DNA of 64,000 nt from Flavobacterium flabelliforme (GCF_017948675.1 NZ_JAGFBU010000001.1:806001-870000), one strand, 5' to 3'. Positions 8,260 through 17,336 are shown, counted from the first letter of the stretch. Translations and numbers: made by a program. The notes: generated by a model not told the origin, from the letters alone.

Positions 8260-8865
8260 TTAAGAATCAAACTCTTGCATTAAATTGATAATTTCTTCTT
8301 GAGTACTTACTCCTTTGTCATGCAAGTACCAAAGTTGCAAATTAGTTTTTGCTGTTTCATCAACAACTCCAAATTCCTTTTTATAATTTTGAATTAATTC
8401 GATCGCACCTTTTGGTCTTGGTCCCCAATGTCCTAATAATTCTCCTGTTACTTTATCAACAACGATAACTATTGGGATTGATTTTGAATTGTTTGTTAAA
8501 AACAACTTCATCAGATCATCATTTTCATCACGCAAAACAATTTTTAATTCAATTTTACCTGATTCTAAAGCCATTTTATTAACAACTGGTAACAATTGGG
8601 CCGCATCACCACACCAACCTTCTGAAATAACCAACCAAATGTAATCTCCTTTTAATGATTTTAACTTTTGACTAATTTGTTCTGTTATTTGCACGGTTTT
8701 ATCCAAACGATTCATTCTAGTCTCATTTAGAGTACTGTAATGCGTTAAATCTTCAGATTGTTCGTTTCCTGTAGCTTTACCTTGCAATAATAAATCAGAA
8801 ACTAATTTTCTATATTCTAAATAAGGATGACTATTAAACAATCCTTTGGCTATCGAAGTTTTCAT
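8260..8865 (-). CDS. Thioredoxin-fold family protein with WCGDA active-site variant
   Basis: The 201-residue protein has a thioredoxin-like segment from about residue 75: YIWLVISEGWCGDAAQLLP, then a predicted helix, then SIPIVIVVDKVTGELLGHWG with the cis-Pro equivalent. The motif reads WCGDA where thioredoxins have WCxxC, so only the first cysteine remains; this pattern is common to a family annotated simply as thioredoxin family protein in Bacteroidota. Classic dithiol chemistry is therefore unlikely, and a monothiol, peroxidatic or structural role is possible. There is no signal peptide, so it is probably cytosolic. It has its own -7 box and diverges from the patatin gene across a 99-base region with a Crp-like dyad. 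Confidence 0.8.
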   Translation of the reverse strand: MKTSIAKGLFNSHPYLEYRKLVSDLLLQGKATGNEQSEDLTHYSTLNETRMNRLDKTVQITEQISQKLKSLKGDYIWLVISEGWCGDAAQLLPVVNKMALESGKIELKIVLRDENDDLMKLFLTNNSKSIPIVIVVDKVTGELLGHWGPRPKGAIELIQNYKKEFGVVDETAKTNLQLWYLHDKGVSTQEEIINLMQEFDS

Positions 8866-8884
8866 AATTGTTAATTTATAGTTA

Positions 8885-8892
8885 CAAAGTTA
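8885..8892 (-). promoter_or_regulatory. Predicted -7 box for the thioredoxin-like gene
   Basis: TAACTTTG on the minus strand fits TAnnTTTG, 19 bases from the start codon. No TTG is visible at -33, which could fit an activator-dependent promoter. Confidence 0.45.
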
Positions 8893-8911
8893 CCATAAAA
8901 AAGAGGTTAAA

Positions 8912-8929
8912 ATGTGACATTTGTCACTT
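8912..8929. promoter_or_regulatory. Crp/Fnr-like dyad between the thioredoxin-like and patatin genes
   Basis: GTGACATTTGTCAC at 8914-8927 forms TGTGA-N6-TCACT, one base from the general Crp consensus. Its centre is about 38 bases upstream of the transcription start predicted for the thioredoxin-like gene. Confidence 0.4.
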
Positions 8930-8964
8930 TCTAAAGTACAAAAAGAGTAATTTTATACCAAATA

Positions 8965-9750
8965 ATGAAAATGGATTTAAAAACAAAATCAATTGGGCTC
9001 ATTCTTTCAGGAGGAGGTTCTAAAGGTTTGGCACATGCTGGAGCAATAAAGTTTTTAGAAGAACAAAACATAATACCGGATCGCATTGCAGGAACAAGTG
9101 CCGGTTCTATTGTAGGAGCTTTGTACGCTTGGGGAAAAACACCCGAAGAAATACTAACTTTTTTTAAATCGATTTATCTTTTTCATTGGAAACACCTGAC
9201 GTTCAAAAAAGCTGGATTAATAGATTCTGGTTCCTTCAAACAGTATTTTCATACGATATTTAAAGATGCATTAATAGGTGATTTAAAAATTCCAATACAA
9301 ATTACCGCTACCGATATGGTGCGGGGAAAACTAAAGGTTTTTGGGCCCGATACAAAAATAATTGATGCTATATTGGCCTCTTCAGCCTTTCCAGGAATTA
9401 TGTCTCCTTATGAAATTAACGGTCGTCTGTATAGCGACGGAGGCATTTTAAATCATTTTCCAACTGATATTTTACAAGGACATTGCGAAACGTTAATCGG
9501 AATTTACGTAAGTCCAATTCAGAAAATTGAAGCAAAAGACCTAAATTCAATCAAGGCCGTTACTACAAGAGCTTTTGACATTCTTTCGGCAAATTCAAAT
9601 ATGCACAAATTTAACTTTTGCGATTGGGTAATTGAACCTACCGATTTGACTTTGTACAGCACTTTTGAAACTAATAAAATAAAGATGGATACTGTTTTTA
9701 AAATTGGCTATGAAGCAGCCAAAGAATCCTACGAGAAACTTAATTTATAA
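8965..9750 (+). CDS. Patatin-like phospholipase
   Basis: This 261-residue serine hydrolase has the full patatin set. The oxyanion-hole loop SGGGSKGLAHAGA covers residues 15-27, the nucleophile elbow GTSAG covers 43-47 with Ser45, and the catalytic Asp lies in SDGG near residue 154. Such enzymes cleave acyl chains from phospholipids or other lipids using a Ser-Asp dyad. There is no signal peptide, so it appears cytosolic, resembling the RssA/NTE-type bacterial group rather than secreted ExoU-like toxins. It diverges from the thioredoxin-like gene and lies 67 bases upstream of pyrH, which has its own promoter. The substrate is unknown. Confidence 0.9.
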   Translation: MKMDLKTKSIGLILSGGGSKGLAHAGAIKFLEEQNIIPDRIAGTSAGSIVGALYAWGKTPEEILTFFKSIYLFHWKHLTFKKAGLIDSGSFKQYFHTIFKDALIGDLKIPIQITATDMVRGKLKVFGPDTKIIDAILASSAFPGIMSPYEINGRLYSDGGILNHFPTDILQGHCETLIGIYVSPIQKIEAKDLNSIKAVTTRAFDILSANSNMHKFNFCDWVIEPTDLTLYSTFETNKIKMDTVFKIGYEAAKESYEKLNL

Positions 9751-9788
9751 AATATAGACAACACTTTTTTTAAAAATCAGAATATGTC

Positions 9789-9796
9789 TATATTTG
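9789..9796 (+). promoter_or_regulatory. Predicted -7 box of the pyrH promoter
   Basis: TATATTTG is a perfect TAnnTTTG match 21 bases before the pyrH ATG. It overlaps an in-frame TTG at 9794, which argues against that TTG being the start codon. Confidence 0.6.
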
Positions 9797-9817
9797 CACG
9801 AATCAACACAACGCAAA

Positions 9818-10525
9818 ATGAAATACAAAAGAATTCTTCTAAAATTAAGTGGTGAAGCTTTAATGGGTGATTTGCAATACGGAATTGATCCGAAAAGATT
9901 AGGTGAATATGCCGACGAAATCAAGCAGATCCATGAAAAAGGAATTGAAATCGCTATTGTAATAGGTGGTGGAAATATTTTTAGAGGAGTTGCTGGTGCA
10001 AGTGCAGGAATGGATAGAGTACAAGGAGATTATATGGGAATGCTTGCTACCGTAATAAACGGAATGGCTTTGCAAGGTGCCTTGGAAGAAAAAGGAATGA
10101 AAACTAGATTGCAAACAGCCTTAAAAATGGAGTCGATTGCGGAACCTTACATTAAAAGAAGAGCAGATCGTCACCTTGAAAAAGGGAGAATTGTAATTTT
10201 TGGAGCTGGAACAGGAAACCCTTATTTTACAACAGATACTGCCGCTGTTTTACGTGGAATAGAAATTAATGCCAACGTAATCCTAAAGGGAACACGTGTA
10301 GATGGTGTTTATGACTGTGATCCAGAGAAAAATGCTGCTGCCGTGAAGTTTGATTTTATTTCGTTTGATGATGTTCTTAAAAAAGGATTGAATGTAATGG
10401 ATACTACTGCATTTACTTTAAGTCAAGAAAACAAATTACCAATCGTTGTTTTTGATATGAATACTGCAGGAAATCTATTAAAGATTTGCGAAGGAGAAAA
10501 TATAGGAACAGTTGTAAATATATAA
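9818..10525 (+). CDS. pyrH: UMP kinase
   Basis: PyrH phosphorylates UMP to UDP in the cytosol, feeding UTP and CTP synthesis. The 235-residue product has the amino-acid-kinase fold motifs: [13 protein letters not shown] at the N-terminus, [12 protein letters not shown] for phosphate binding near residues 49-60, [17 protein letters not shown] near 128-144, and [12 protein letters not shown]. An in-frame TTG eight codons upstream sits inside a perfect -7 box, so ATG at 9818 is the better start, and [13 protein letters not shown] then begins as in the family. It lies 48 bases before frr, the standard pyrH-frr pair. Confidence 0.96.
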   Translation: MKYKRILLKLSGEALMGDLQYGIDPKRLGEYADEIKQIHEKGIEIAIVIGGGNIFRGVAGASAGMDRVQGDYMGMLATVINGMALQGALEEKGMKTRLQTALKMESIAEPYIKRRADRHLEKGRIVIFGAGTGNPYFTTDTAAVLRGIEINANVILKGTRVDGVYDCDPEKNAAAVKFDFISFDDVLKKGLNVMDTTAFTLSQENKLPIVVFDMNTAGNLLKICEGENIGTVVNI

Positions 10526-10573
10526 GCACAACAAAAGTAGATATAGAATACAAAGAGCTAAAATTTTAAAGAA

Positions 10574-11137
10574 ATGACTGAAGAAATTGAATTTATATTA
10601 GATAGTACCAAAGAATCTATGATCGGTTCTATTGCGCATTTAGAAAAAGAATTTTTGAACATCCGCGCTGGAAAAGCCTCACCAGCGATGTTAGGAAGTG
10701 TCTTTGTAGATTATTACGGATCAGCGACACCGCTTTCTCAAGTTTCTAAAATCAGTGTTCCTGATGCAAGAACAATTACTTTGCAGCCATTTGAAAAAAA
10801 TATGTTGCAACCTATTGAAAAAGCAATTATGATAGCCAACATTGGATTTAACCCAATGAATAATGGTGATGTAATTATCATAAGTGTACCGGCATTAACC
10901 GAAGAAAGAAGACGCGAATTGGCTAAACAAGCTAAAGTAGAATCTGAAGATGCTAAAGTAGGTATTAGAAATGCTCGTAAAGATGCTAACACTGATATTA
11001 AAAAACTAGAAAAAGACGGAACCTCTGAAGACATTTGTAAAAGTGCTGAAGAAGAAGTTCAAAACTTAACGAATAGTTTTATCAAAAAAATTGATGAGTT
11101 ATTAGTTTACAAAGAAGCTGAAATCATGAAGGTTTAA
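10574..11137 (+). CDS. frr: Ribosome recycling factor
   Basis: With EF-G, RRF splits post-termination ribosomes. The 187-residue product is close to the usual 185. It shows FLNIRAGKASPAML near residue 27, YYGSATPLSQVSKISVPDARTITLQPF across the hinge to the second domain (core: PLSQVSKISVPDARTI), and TEERRRELAKQAK in the third helix of the three-helix bundle. It follows pyrH by 48 bases and ends just before a very strong bidirectional hairpin shared with the convergent exporter gene. Confidence 0.97.
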   Translation: MTEEIEFILDSTKESMIGSIAHLEKEFLNIRAGKASPAMLGSVFVDYYGSATPLSQVSKISVPDARTITLQPFEKNMLQPIEKAIMIANIGFNPMNNGDVIIISVPALTEERRRELAKQAKVESEDAKVGIRNARKDANTDIKKLEKDGTSEDICKSAEEEVQNLTNSFIKKIDELLVYKEAEIMKV

Positions 11138-11154
11138 TCCTTATAGCATTTATA

Positions 11155-11202
11155 TAAAAAACCGTGTTTCAAAAAAATATTTTTTTGAAACACGGTTTTT
11201 TT
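11155..11202. terminator. Bidirectional terminator between frr and the SMR gene
   Basis: A near-perfect palindrome: AAAAAACCGTGTTTC is mirrored by GAAACACGGTTTTTT around an A/T-rich centre. The A and T flanks supply U tracts in both directions. Confidence 0.9.
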
Positions 11203-11223
11203 ATTTTTACAAAAAAAATCGGA

Positions 11224-11553
11224 CTAGGTACTAGAAACAAATTTAAGTCCAATTATAGAACTTATTAGTGTTGTTATAAAGAATATTCTCCAAAAATCAG
11301 CGGGTTCTTTAAAAATAAAAACACCAACCAAAACAGTTCCTACGGCACCAATTCCGGTCCAAACCGCATAAGCAGTTCCTATAGGCAATGTTTGTGTTGC
11401 TTTATAAAGCAATAGCATACTAACGGCCAAACAAGCTAAAAATCCTGCTAACCACAATGTAGCAGTCATTCCCGAACTTTCTTTGGCTTTGCCTAAACAA
11501 GTTGCAAAACCGACTTCGAAAAGACCACCAATAATCAATAAAATCCAATTCAT
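11224..11553 (-). CDS. sugE: Small multidrug resistance family exporter, Gdx/SugE type
   Basis: This 109-residue inner-membrane protein has four hydrophobic helices and the SMR fold. Its N-terminus MNWILLIIGGLFEV places the essential Glu at residue 13, as in SugE/Gdx, rather than residue 14 as in EmrE. GTAYAVWTGIGAVGTVLVG also matches the Gdx branch, whose characterised members export guanidinium in exchange for protons. Substrate assignment is by family. Its ATG starts one base after the antiporter stop (TAA T ATG), so the two are translationally coupled. No guanidine riboswitch is recognisable upstream. Confidence 0.85.
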   Translation of the reverse strand: MNWILLIIGGLFEVGFATCLGKAKESSGMTATLWLAGFLACLAVSMLLLYKATQTLPIGTAYAVWTGIGAVGTVLVGVFIFKEPADFWRIFFITTLISSIIGLKFVSST

Positions 11554-11554
11554 A

Positions 11555-13825
11555 TTACTGTTTTAAAATTAATACCGAAGGAACACCACTCAACCAAATA
11601 CTTCTTGAATCTACTAATTCCTTCCAACTTCCTAAACTAATCAGCATTAAATCTTGCTGTCCTAAAAACTCACTTTCGATAGTTCGATTGTCAATTAGAT
11701 CAATGTTATTAGGATATTTTTCTTGCAAAGAATCTACAGCGCTCTTGATGACAAAATTAGAATTAAAATACCCATTTACATCAAGTATCACCAATTTTGA
11801 ATTGTTGTTATAAATTAATTTCTGAGCATATTCTATCAAAAAGGAATCTTCGGTACTAAAAATAGGGACAAATACACGATTGACTTCTTGTAAATCTTTA
11901 TCGATCAAAATACCAATTGGCATTTTAGTTTTAGAAATAATCTGTCGGGTTCTTTCATCAAAAGGAGAATTTTCAAACAAACCTTCTTTTCCTGTAAACT
12001 TATCAATCAATCGATCTGGATTAATAATCCGAGTCGTAAAGCCAATTACTTTCCCTAAAATAGTGCCTTCAAAAATAGATTTACCCAAACCTATTAATAG
12101 CAAATCATAATCTCCTTGATTGGCTATATCTGCTATTTCAGTTTCAATATCCACAGTCGCCTTAAAGATAGTTTTAATATCTTGTTGTAACAATTGAGAC
12201 TCCTCAACAATTGGATCAAAAGTGTTTTTTTCTTTATCCTCTAAATTAAAAGAATGCACCTCATCACTCAAAGACAAATGCATAGCGGTTATACAAGATT
12301 GTGCTTTTTGCTTCTTGGTCAAACTGTTTGCCAAACGCAGCAATGATTTTCCTTTTTCATTATTTCCAAAGGATATTAAAACACGGTATTTGTTAAAGTT
12401 AATTGGCTCAACAATTGCATCGCTGTCTTTTGTCTTAAAAATATAATTGATCAAGTCTAATGCGGGTCCAGTCATAAATGTTGTAACCAAAGCCATAATA
12501 ACCATCATGGTAAAAACTTCTGGTGTCAGCACTTTAAGTTCTAAACCTATATTGAGCACGATTAATTCCATCAAACCTCTGGTGTTCATCAAAGCGCCAA
12601 TAGTAAGACTATCGCGCCAACTTTGACCTACAAACTTGGCTGCTAATGCACTTCCTAAGAACTTTCCAACAACAGCAACTAGAATGATGAATCCTGTTAC
12701 TTTCCAGAGATAAGGATCGTTTAATAATCCTATTTCAGTTTTTAAACCTGTAAAAACAAAAAACAAAGGAAGCAAAAGAATTAAAGCTACATCTTCGACT
12801 TTTTCTATAAAAATAGTTCTGAATTTTGGAACATCTGGCATAATTGCTCCAGCCATAAAAGCACCAAATAAAGCATGAATTCCGATAACTTCAGTAGCAT
12901 AAGAAGACATAATCAACACGAGGAAAAAGATGGCAACTACTGGTTTTACAATACTATCCTTAGAACCGTATAAATCCCCAATTCGTTTTAGAAATGGTTT
13001 TACTATAAAAATCATAGCAAGAACATAAAGTACCGCAAGCATAATAATATATAAAGAACTAACAAAAGTTCCTGCTTTTACAATAGCGATTACAACTGCC
13101 AGAATACACCAAGCCGTAATATCATCGGCGGCAGCGCAAGTAATTACGATTGCACCTAATTTTGTTTTATGAATTCCTCTTTCCTGAACAATTCGTGCCA
13201 AAACAGGAAAAGCGGTAATACTCAATGCAATCCCCATAAAGAGACTAAAAGAAAGAAACTTAACGCCTTCTGGAGCAAACTGATCGTATACAAAATAGGA
13301 AAGACCAATACCTAGCGCAAAAGGAATTACAATACTGGCATGACTGATAACAATGGCTTCATTAGCCTTATTTTTTAGGACTTTCATGTCTAATTCCATT
13401 CCGATGACAAACATAAAAAGGATTAGACCTATCTGACTTAAAAATTTTAAGTTCCCTAAAGACTCTACGGGAAATAGCGCCGATGAAAATTCCGGAAAAT
13501 ACATCCCTAATAAAGAAGGACCCAGAACAATTCCGGCAATAATCTCTCCGATAACTGACGGCTGACCAATTTTTTTAAAAACCCAGCCAAAAAAACGAGC
13601 AACCAAAATTATAGTTATAATTTGTGCTAAAAGAATCGCTAATGGATCTTGAAAATTGTATTGCATAGAAGCTAAAAAATCTTTCCAAGAACCATTTCCG
13701 CTTGCGGGCGTAACAATAGTTTTACTCGCTTCTAAGAATTTACCTTTACTAATAATCCAATATATTAAGGCAGAGAATCCGCCAGTTACAGCGAAATAAA
13801 AAATAGTATTTTTATATTTTTTCAT
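11555..13825 (-). CDS. CPA2-family cation:proton antiporter with C-terminal USP-like domain
   Basis: This 756-residue membrane protein has an extra N-terminal helix, about 12-13 helices of the Na+/H+ exchanger fold from residue 55 to 450, and a soluble C-terminal half. Family marks include GQPSVIGEIIAGIVLGPSLLG split as GQPSVIGEIIAGIVLG near residue 87, the unwound-helix acidic pair in CAAADDITAWC, and NTRGLMELIVLN. After residue 460, repeats of alpha/beta segments such as RVLISFGNNEKGKSLLRLAN and DLLLIGLGKS resemble universal-stress-protein domains often fused to KefB-like transporters. It probably exchanges Na+ or K+ for protons; the ion cannot be told from sequence. It is coupled to the SMR exporter gene downstream. 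Confidence 0.88.
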   Translation of the reverse strand: MKKYKNTIFYFAVTGGFSALIYWIISKGKFLEASKTIVTPASGNGSWKDFLASMQYNFQDPLAILLAQIITIILVARFFGWVFKKIGQPSVIGEIIAGIVLGPSLLGMYFPEFSSALFPVESLGNLKFLSQIGLILFMFVIGMELDMKVLKNKANEAIVISHASIVIPFALGIGLSYFVYDQFAPEGVKFLSFSLFMGIALSITAFPVLARIVQERGIHKTKLGAIVITCAAADDITAWCILAVVIAIVKAGTFVSSLYIIMLAVLYVLAMIFIVKPFLKRIGDLYGSKDSIVKPVVAIFFLVLIMSSYATEVIGIHALFGAFMAGAIMPDVPKFRTIFIEKVEDVALILLLPLFFVFTGLKTEIGLLNDPYLWKVTGFIILVAVVGKFLGSALAAKFVGQSWRDSLTIGALMNTRGLMELIVLNIGLELKVLTPEVFTMMVIMALVTTFMTGPALDLINYIFKTKDSDAIVEPINFNKYRVLISFGNNEKGKSLLRLANSLTKKQKAQSCITAMHLSLSDEVHSFNLEDKEKNTFDPIVEESQLLQQDIKTIFKATVDIETEIADIANQGDYDLLLIGLGKSIFEGTILGKVIGFTTRIINPDRLIDKFTGKEGLFENSPFDERTRQIISKTKMPIGILIDKDLQEVNRVFVPIFSTEDSFLIEYAQKLIYNNNSKLVILDVNGYFNSNFVIKSAVDSLQEKYPNNIDLIDNRTIESEFLGQQDLMLISLGSWKELVDSRSIWLSGVPSVLILKQ

Positions 13826-14021
13826 ATCTAATTTTACGGCATTAAACTCGAATTCAAAAACGGGCTAAGAGTAGCCAAATGTATCATTATTATTCTAATA
13901 TTTATATTGTAGTAAATAAAATATATAAGCTCAAACCAAAGTTAAAACCATCAAAAAAAAGAAGCTAAAATTAATGACTTAGAATCCATTTAATTACCTT
14001 TACATCCTTTAAATATTAAAT

Positions 14022-16427
14022 ATGGCGAAGTGGTTTAGCATAGGATTTTGGGAACTAGTAGCTCGAATTGTCCTCAAAAATAGAATTTTAATGTTATCGA
14101 TTATTATTGCGATAACAGCTCTTTTAGCATTACAATGGAAAAATATACAGTTTTCATTTACAGAGGCTAATTTACTTCCTGACGATCACATCGTTAATAA
14201 AGAATACAATGCTTTTTTAGATAAATTTGGCGAAGAAGGAAACTTAATCGTCGTTGGCGTAAAAGATGATGCTTTTTTTACACCAAAAGCTTTCGCTGCT
14301 TGGAACAAATTAATGACCGAAATCAAAGCGCAAAAGGAAGTCGATTTAGTGGTCTCGATAAATGATTTAAAGCAATTAAAGAAAAATGAATCATTACAAA
14401 CTTTTGAATTAGTCCCTTTTGTTGATTCTAAGAAAACAAATAGTGCAGCATATTTGAATTCAATCAAGAAGGATTTGTTTCAGAACATGCCTTTTTACGA
14501 AGGTTTACTTTTTAATAAAAAAAGCGGAAGCATTCGCTCAGCTATTTATCTAGACAAAAAAATTGTAAATACTGCACATCGTAAGGATTACATTGTAAAA
14601 GAATTTATTCCAAAAATAGATGCTTTCGAGAAAGAAACCGGAATTGACTTACGTGTTTCCGGAATGCCTTATATCCGTACGTTAAATGCTTTGAGTATTG
14701 TAAATGAAATCAGTCTGTTTATTGGTGCTTCGTTACTATTAACTTCCTTAATATTTTTCTTCTTTTTTCGTTCGTTTCGCGCTACATTGATTGCCATCAT
14801 AATTGTAATTATTGGTGTCATGTGGACTTTTGGATTATTAGGATTGTTCAATTACCAAATCACGGTTCTTACTGCACTTGTTCCAACATTAGTTATCGTC
14901 ATTGGAATTCCGAATTGTATTTTCCTAACCAATAAATACCAACAAGAATATAGCGCACACCACAACAAAGCAAGAGCTTTACAGCGCGTTATTACAAAAG
15001 TAGGAACAGCAACGCTGATGACTAATCTAACCACGGCGGCGGGGTTTGCCACTTTTATAATTACTAGTAGTCATCTTCTTAAGGAATTTGGTATTATTTC
15101 CTCTTTAAGCATTATTTCTCTTTTCTTTTTATGTTTGATTGTAATTCCTATTTATTACAGTTACCAACCCGTTCCTAAACAAAAGCATTTAGAACATTTA
15201 AATCGTAATTACACCCGTAAATTCATAAACTGGATTGCAAAAACAGTAAAATACAATAGAAAATATGTCTATATCGTTGCCTTAATTGTATTTTTAGTAA
15301 GCATTATGGGCGCTTTAAAAATCAAAACTTCAGGAAGCCTTATCGAAGATATGCCGAAAAATACTAGCTTTTATAAAGACATTTTATTTTTCGAAAAAGA
15401 ATTTGAAGGAATTATGCCTCTTGAAATTACGGTTGACACCAAAAGAAAAAAAGGGGTTATGAGTTTGTCTACACTAAAAAAAATGGACGAATTACAGGAA
15501 ACTATAGAAGAAATTCCAGAACTTTCTAAACCTATTTCGATATTAAACCTAGTTAAATATTCAAAGCAAGCGTATTATAATGGCAATCCTGATTATTATG
15601 ATTTACCAACCTCACAGGAGCAAAGTTTTATTTTAGGTTATGCTAAAAATGCTACAAAAAACTCGAAAAACAATTTAATGAAAAGCTATGTAGATAGCTC
15701 AGGACAAGTGGCAAGAATCACCACTTTTATGAGAGACATTGGCACCGGAAATATGGCTAAAATCGAAGATAAACTTTGGGCAAAAGCCAATAAAATTTTT
15801 CCTAAAGATCGCTATCACGTCGTTATGACTGGTAAAGCATTGGTTTTTGAAAAAGGAACACAATATTTATTAGACAATCTTGTCACTTCACTATTATTTG
15901 CTGTATTTTTAATTTCATTATTAATGGTTTTCATGTTCCGTTCTTTTAAGATGGTGATCGTTTCGTTGATTCCAAATTTACTTCCGCTTGTAATTACTGC
16001 TGGATTGATGGGTTATTTTGGCATTCCATTAAAACCTTCAACCATTTTAGTTTTTAGTATTGCCTTTGGACTTTCAGTTGACGATACGATTCACTTTTTG
16101 GCACAATACCGTCAAGAACTAAAGCGCAATAATTGGAAGATAAAAAAATCAGTTTTTGCTACAATAAAGGAATCAGGAATAAGTATGTTTTATACTTCGG
16201 TAGTATTATTTGTTGGTTTCTCTGTATTCATGTTATCTGATTTTGGTGGCACTGTCGCTTTGGGCGGATTAATCGCTATTACCTTAGCCTTCGGGATGTT
16301 ATCAAACTTAATGTTATTGCCTTGTCTGGTTTTAACATTAAACAAATCATTGACTAACAAGCAAGAATTTATTGAACCTAAAATTGTTATTTTAAATAAT
16401 CCAAAGGATGCAGACAACGAAGTTTAG
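14022..16427 (+). CDS. MMPL/RND-superfamily membrane protein
   Basis: This 801-residue protein has the duplicated RND layout. A first membrane helix (about 25-43) and a large extracytoplasmic loop precede helices from about 232 to 385; a second copy follows at about 425-440, with another loop and a bundle at about 630-780. GLSVDDTIHFLAQYR in the second bundle carries the paired Asp of proton-driven MMPL-type proteins; the matching first-half segment reads IGIPNCIFLTNKY without the Asp. Relatives move lipids, hopanoids or drugs, or are annotated as predicted exporters. It is an isolated gene with no membrane-fusion or outer-membrane partner next to it. The substrate is unknown. Confidence 0.85.
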   Translation: MAKWFSIGFWELVARIVLKNRILMLSIIIAITALLALQWKNIQFSFTEANLLPDDHIVNKEYNAFLDKFGEEGNLIVVGVKDDAFFTPKAFAAWNKLMTEIKAQKEVDLVVSINDLKQLKKNESLQTFELVPFVDSKKTNSAAYLNSIKKDLFQNMPFYEGLLFNKKSGSIRSAIYLDKKIVNTAHRKDYIVKEFIPKIDAFEKETGIDLRVSGMPYIRTLNALSIVNEISLFIGASLLLTSLIFFFFFRSFRATLIAIIIVIIGVMWTFGLLGLFNYQITVLTALVPTLVIVIGIPNCIFLTNKYQQEYSAHHNKARALQRVITKVGTATLMTNLTTAAGFATFIITSSHLLKEFGIISSLSIISLFFLCLIVIPIYYSYQPVPKQKHLEHLNRNYTRKFINWIAKTVKYNRKYVYIVALIVFLVSIMGALKIKTSGSLIEDMPKNTSFYKDILFFEKEFEGIMPLEITVDTKRKKGVMSLSTLKKMDELQETIEEIPELSKPISILNLVKYSKQAYYNGNPDYYDLPTSQEQSFILGYAKNATKNSKNNLMKSYVDSSGQVARITTFMRDIGTGNMAKIEDKLWAKANKIFPKDRYHVVMTGKALVFEKGTQYLLDNLVTSLLFAVFLISLLMVFMFRSFKMVIVSLIPNLLPLVITAGLMGYFGIPLKPSTILVFSIAFGLSVDDTIHFLAQYRQELKRNNWKIKKSVFATIKESGISMFYTSVVLFVGFSVFMLSDFGGTVALGGLIAITLAFGMLSNLMLLPCLVLTLNKSLTNKQEFIEPKIVILNNPKDADNEV

Positions 16428-16605
16428 CATTAATTCCGATTTATTATTAAAAAATTACCTTACAATTTTACAATGAAATTATGAAAAGATTAATGATCGC
16501 TATTCATTAATAAAAAAATTATTGTGCCTCAACTTTTTTTAAAGTAAAATAGTAACCTTTTAAGGGTTAGTCCATTTTGTTAAATTAAGTTCAAATCTAA
16601 ATATC

Positions 16606-16617
16606 TTAACAGCTGTT
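16606..16617. promoter_or_regulatory. Distal palindromic site TTAACAGCTGTT
   Basis: These 12 bases recur exactly within the 16-base palindrome 73 bases downstream, close to seven helical turns away. It is a candidate distal operator. Confidence 0.45.
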
Positions 16618-16677
16618 TGCGTAAGCTTTTTAATACTGAAGTGACAATTATTGATTGCATTTTGATATTAAAAATCC

Positions 16678-16693
16678 GTTAACAGCTGTTAAC
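16678..16693. promoter_or_regulatory. Perfect 16-base palindrome GTTAACAGCTGTTAAC
   Basis: Its centre lies about 57 bases before the predicted start of transcription from the box at 16733-16740. It is a candidate operator for a dimeric regulator not identified here. Confidence 0.55.
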
Positions 16694-16732
16694 TTATTTA
16701 TAATGGCTATTAATAAACCTCCCCAAACCTAA

Positions 16733-16740
16733 TACATTTG
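16733..16740 (+). promoter_or_regulatory. Predicted -7 box for the GlcG-like operon
   Basis: TACATTTG matches TAnnTTTG. No TTG lies at -33, which together with the upstream palindromes suggests activator dependence. The leader would be about 78 bases. Confidence 0.55.
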
Positions 16741-16820
16741 CAAAGTATTAGAACAATACTATAAAAATTTATTCCTATATAACTACTTAAAGTAGCACAT
16801 ATAAATTAAAAAATTGCGTC

Positions 16821-17318
16821 ATGAACATTAGAAAAAAAATTTTAACTAGTGCTTTATTCTTCGTTTTCATCTATTCTGCTTCTGCACAATATCTAGTAAA
16901 ATCAAGTGATTTAAATCAAGAAGGAGCCTTAGAATTAGCAAAGCAAGCCAATTTAGAAGCTCAGAAAATTAACAAAAAAGTTTCTGTTGCTGTATTAAAT
17001 TCCTCTGGTGTTACTATACTTTTACTAAAAGGCGATAATGTAGGACCTCATAATACAGAAGCATCAAGAAGAAAAGCATACACCTCTTTTTCTACGAAAA
17101 CACCTAGTTTGCTGTTAATGAAAAATGCAGAAGAAAGCAAGGATGCTAAAAATCTAAATACCTTACCCGAATTACTTTTATTAGGTGGAGGTGCACCCAT
17201 TTGGAAAGACGGAAATTTAGTAGGAAGCATTGGGGTATCCGGTGGTGGTGGCTCTGAAAACGATAACAATATTGCTATAAAAGCAATTGAAAATTTAGGT
17301 TTTAAAATCAGTCAATAA
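16821..17318 (+). CDS. Exported GlcG/HbpS family protein
   Basis: This 165-residue product starts with a signal peptide (RKK, a hydrophobic core, cleavage after SASA near residue 22). The mature part is one GlcG/HbpS (DUF336) domain: LNQEGALELAKQANLEAQK, VSVAVLNSSGVTILLLKGD, ASRRKAYTSF, and GGGAPIWKDGNLVGSIGVSG with the glycine-rich end. HbpS binds haem in Streptomyces, and other members sit in glycolate or cobalamin-related operons; the general role is unsettled. Here it is periplasmic or outer-surface and is followed 18 bases later by an exported hydroxyisourate hydrolase, an unusual partnership. A likely regulated promoter with two palindromes lies upstream. Confidence 0.85.
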   Translation: MNIRKKILTSALFFVFIYSASAQYLVKSSDLNQEGALELAKQANLEAQKINKKVSVAVLNSSGVTILLLKGDNVGPHNTEASRRKAYTSFSTKTPSLLLMKNAEESKDAKNLNTLPELLLLGGGAPIWKDGNLVGSIGVSGGGGSENDNNIAIKAIENLGFKISQ

Positions 17319-17336
17319 TCTCTTAATTAAATTACA

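Larger units (their letters stand above)
16428..16820. other. Regulatory intergenic region before the GlcG-like gene
   Basis: No ORF is visible. It holds two copies of a palindromic site, a -7 box at 16733-16740, and a TAACC / GGTTA dyad around 16552-16568. Confidence 0.6.

Noticed and set aside
9794..9817. Upstream TTG start for pyrH
   Set aside because: The TTG is the end of a perfect TAnnTTTG -7 box; ATG at 9818 gives the conserved N-terminus. The same reasoning excludes TTG starts at 20750 (asnS) and 31952.
11554..11600. Guanidine riboswitch for the SugE-type exporter
   Set aside because: The exporter is translationally coupled to the antiporter with a one-base gap, leaving no leader; no ykkC-like motif was seen upstream of the antiporter either.
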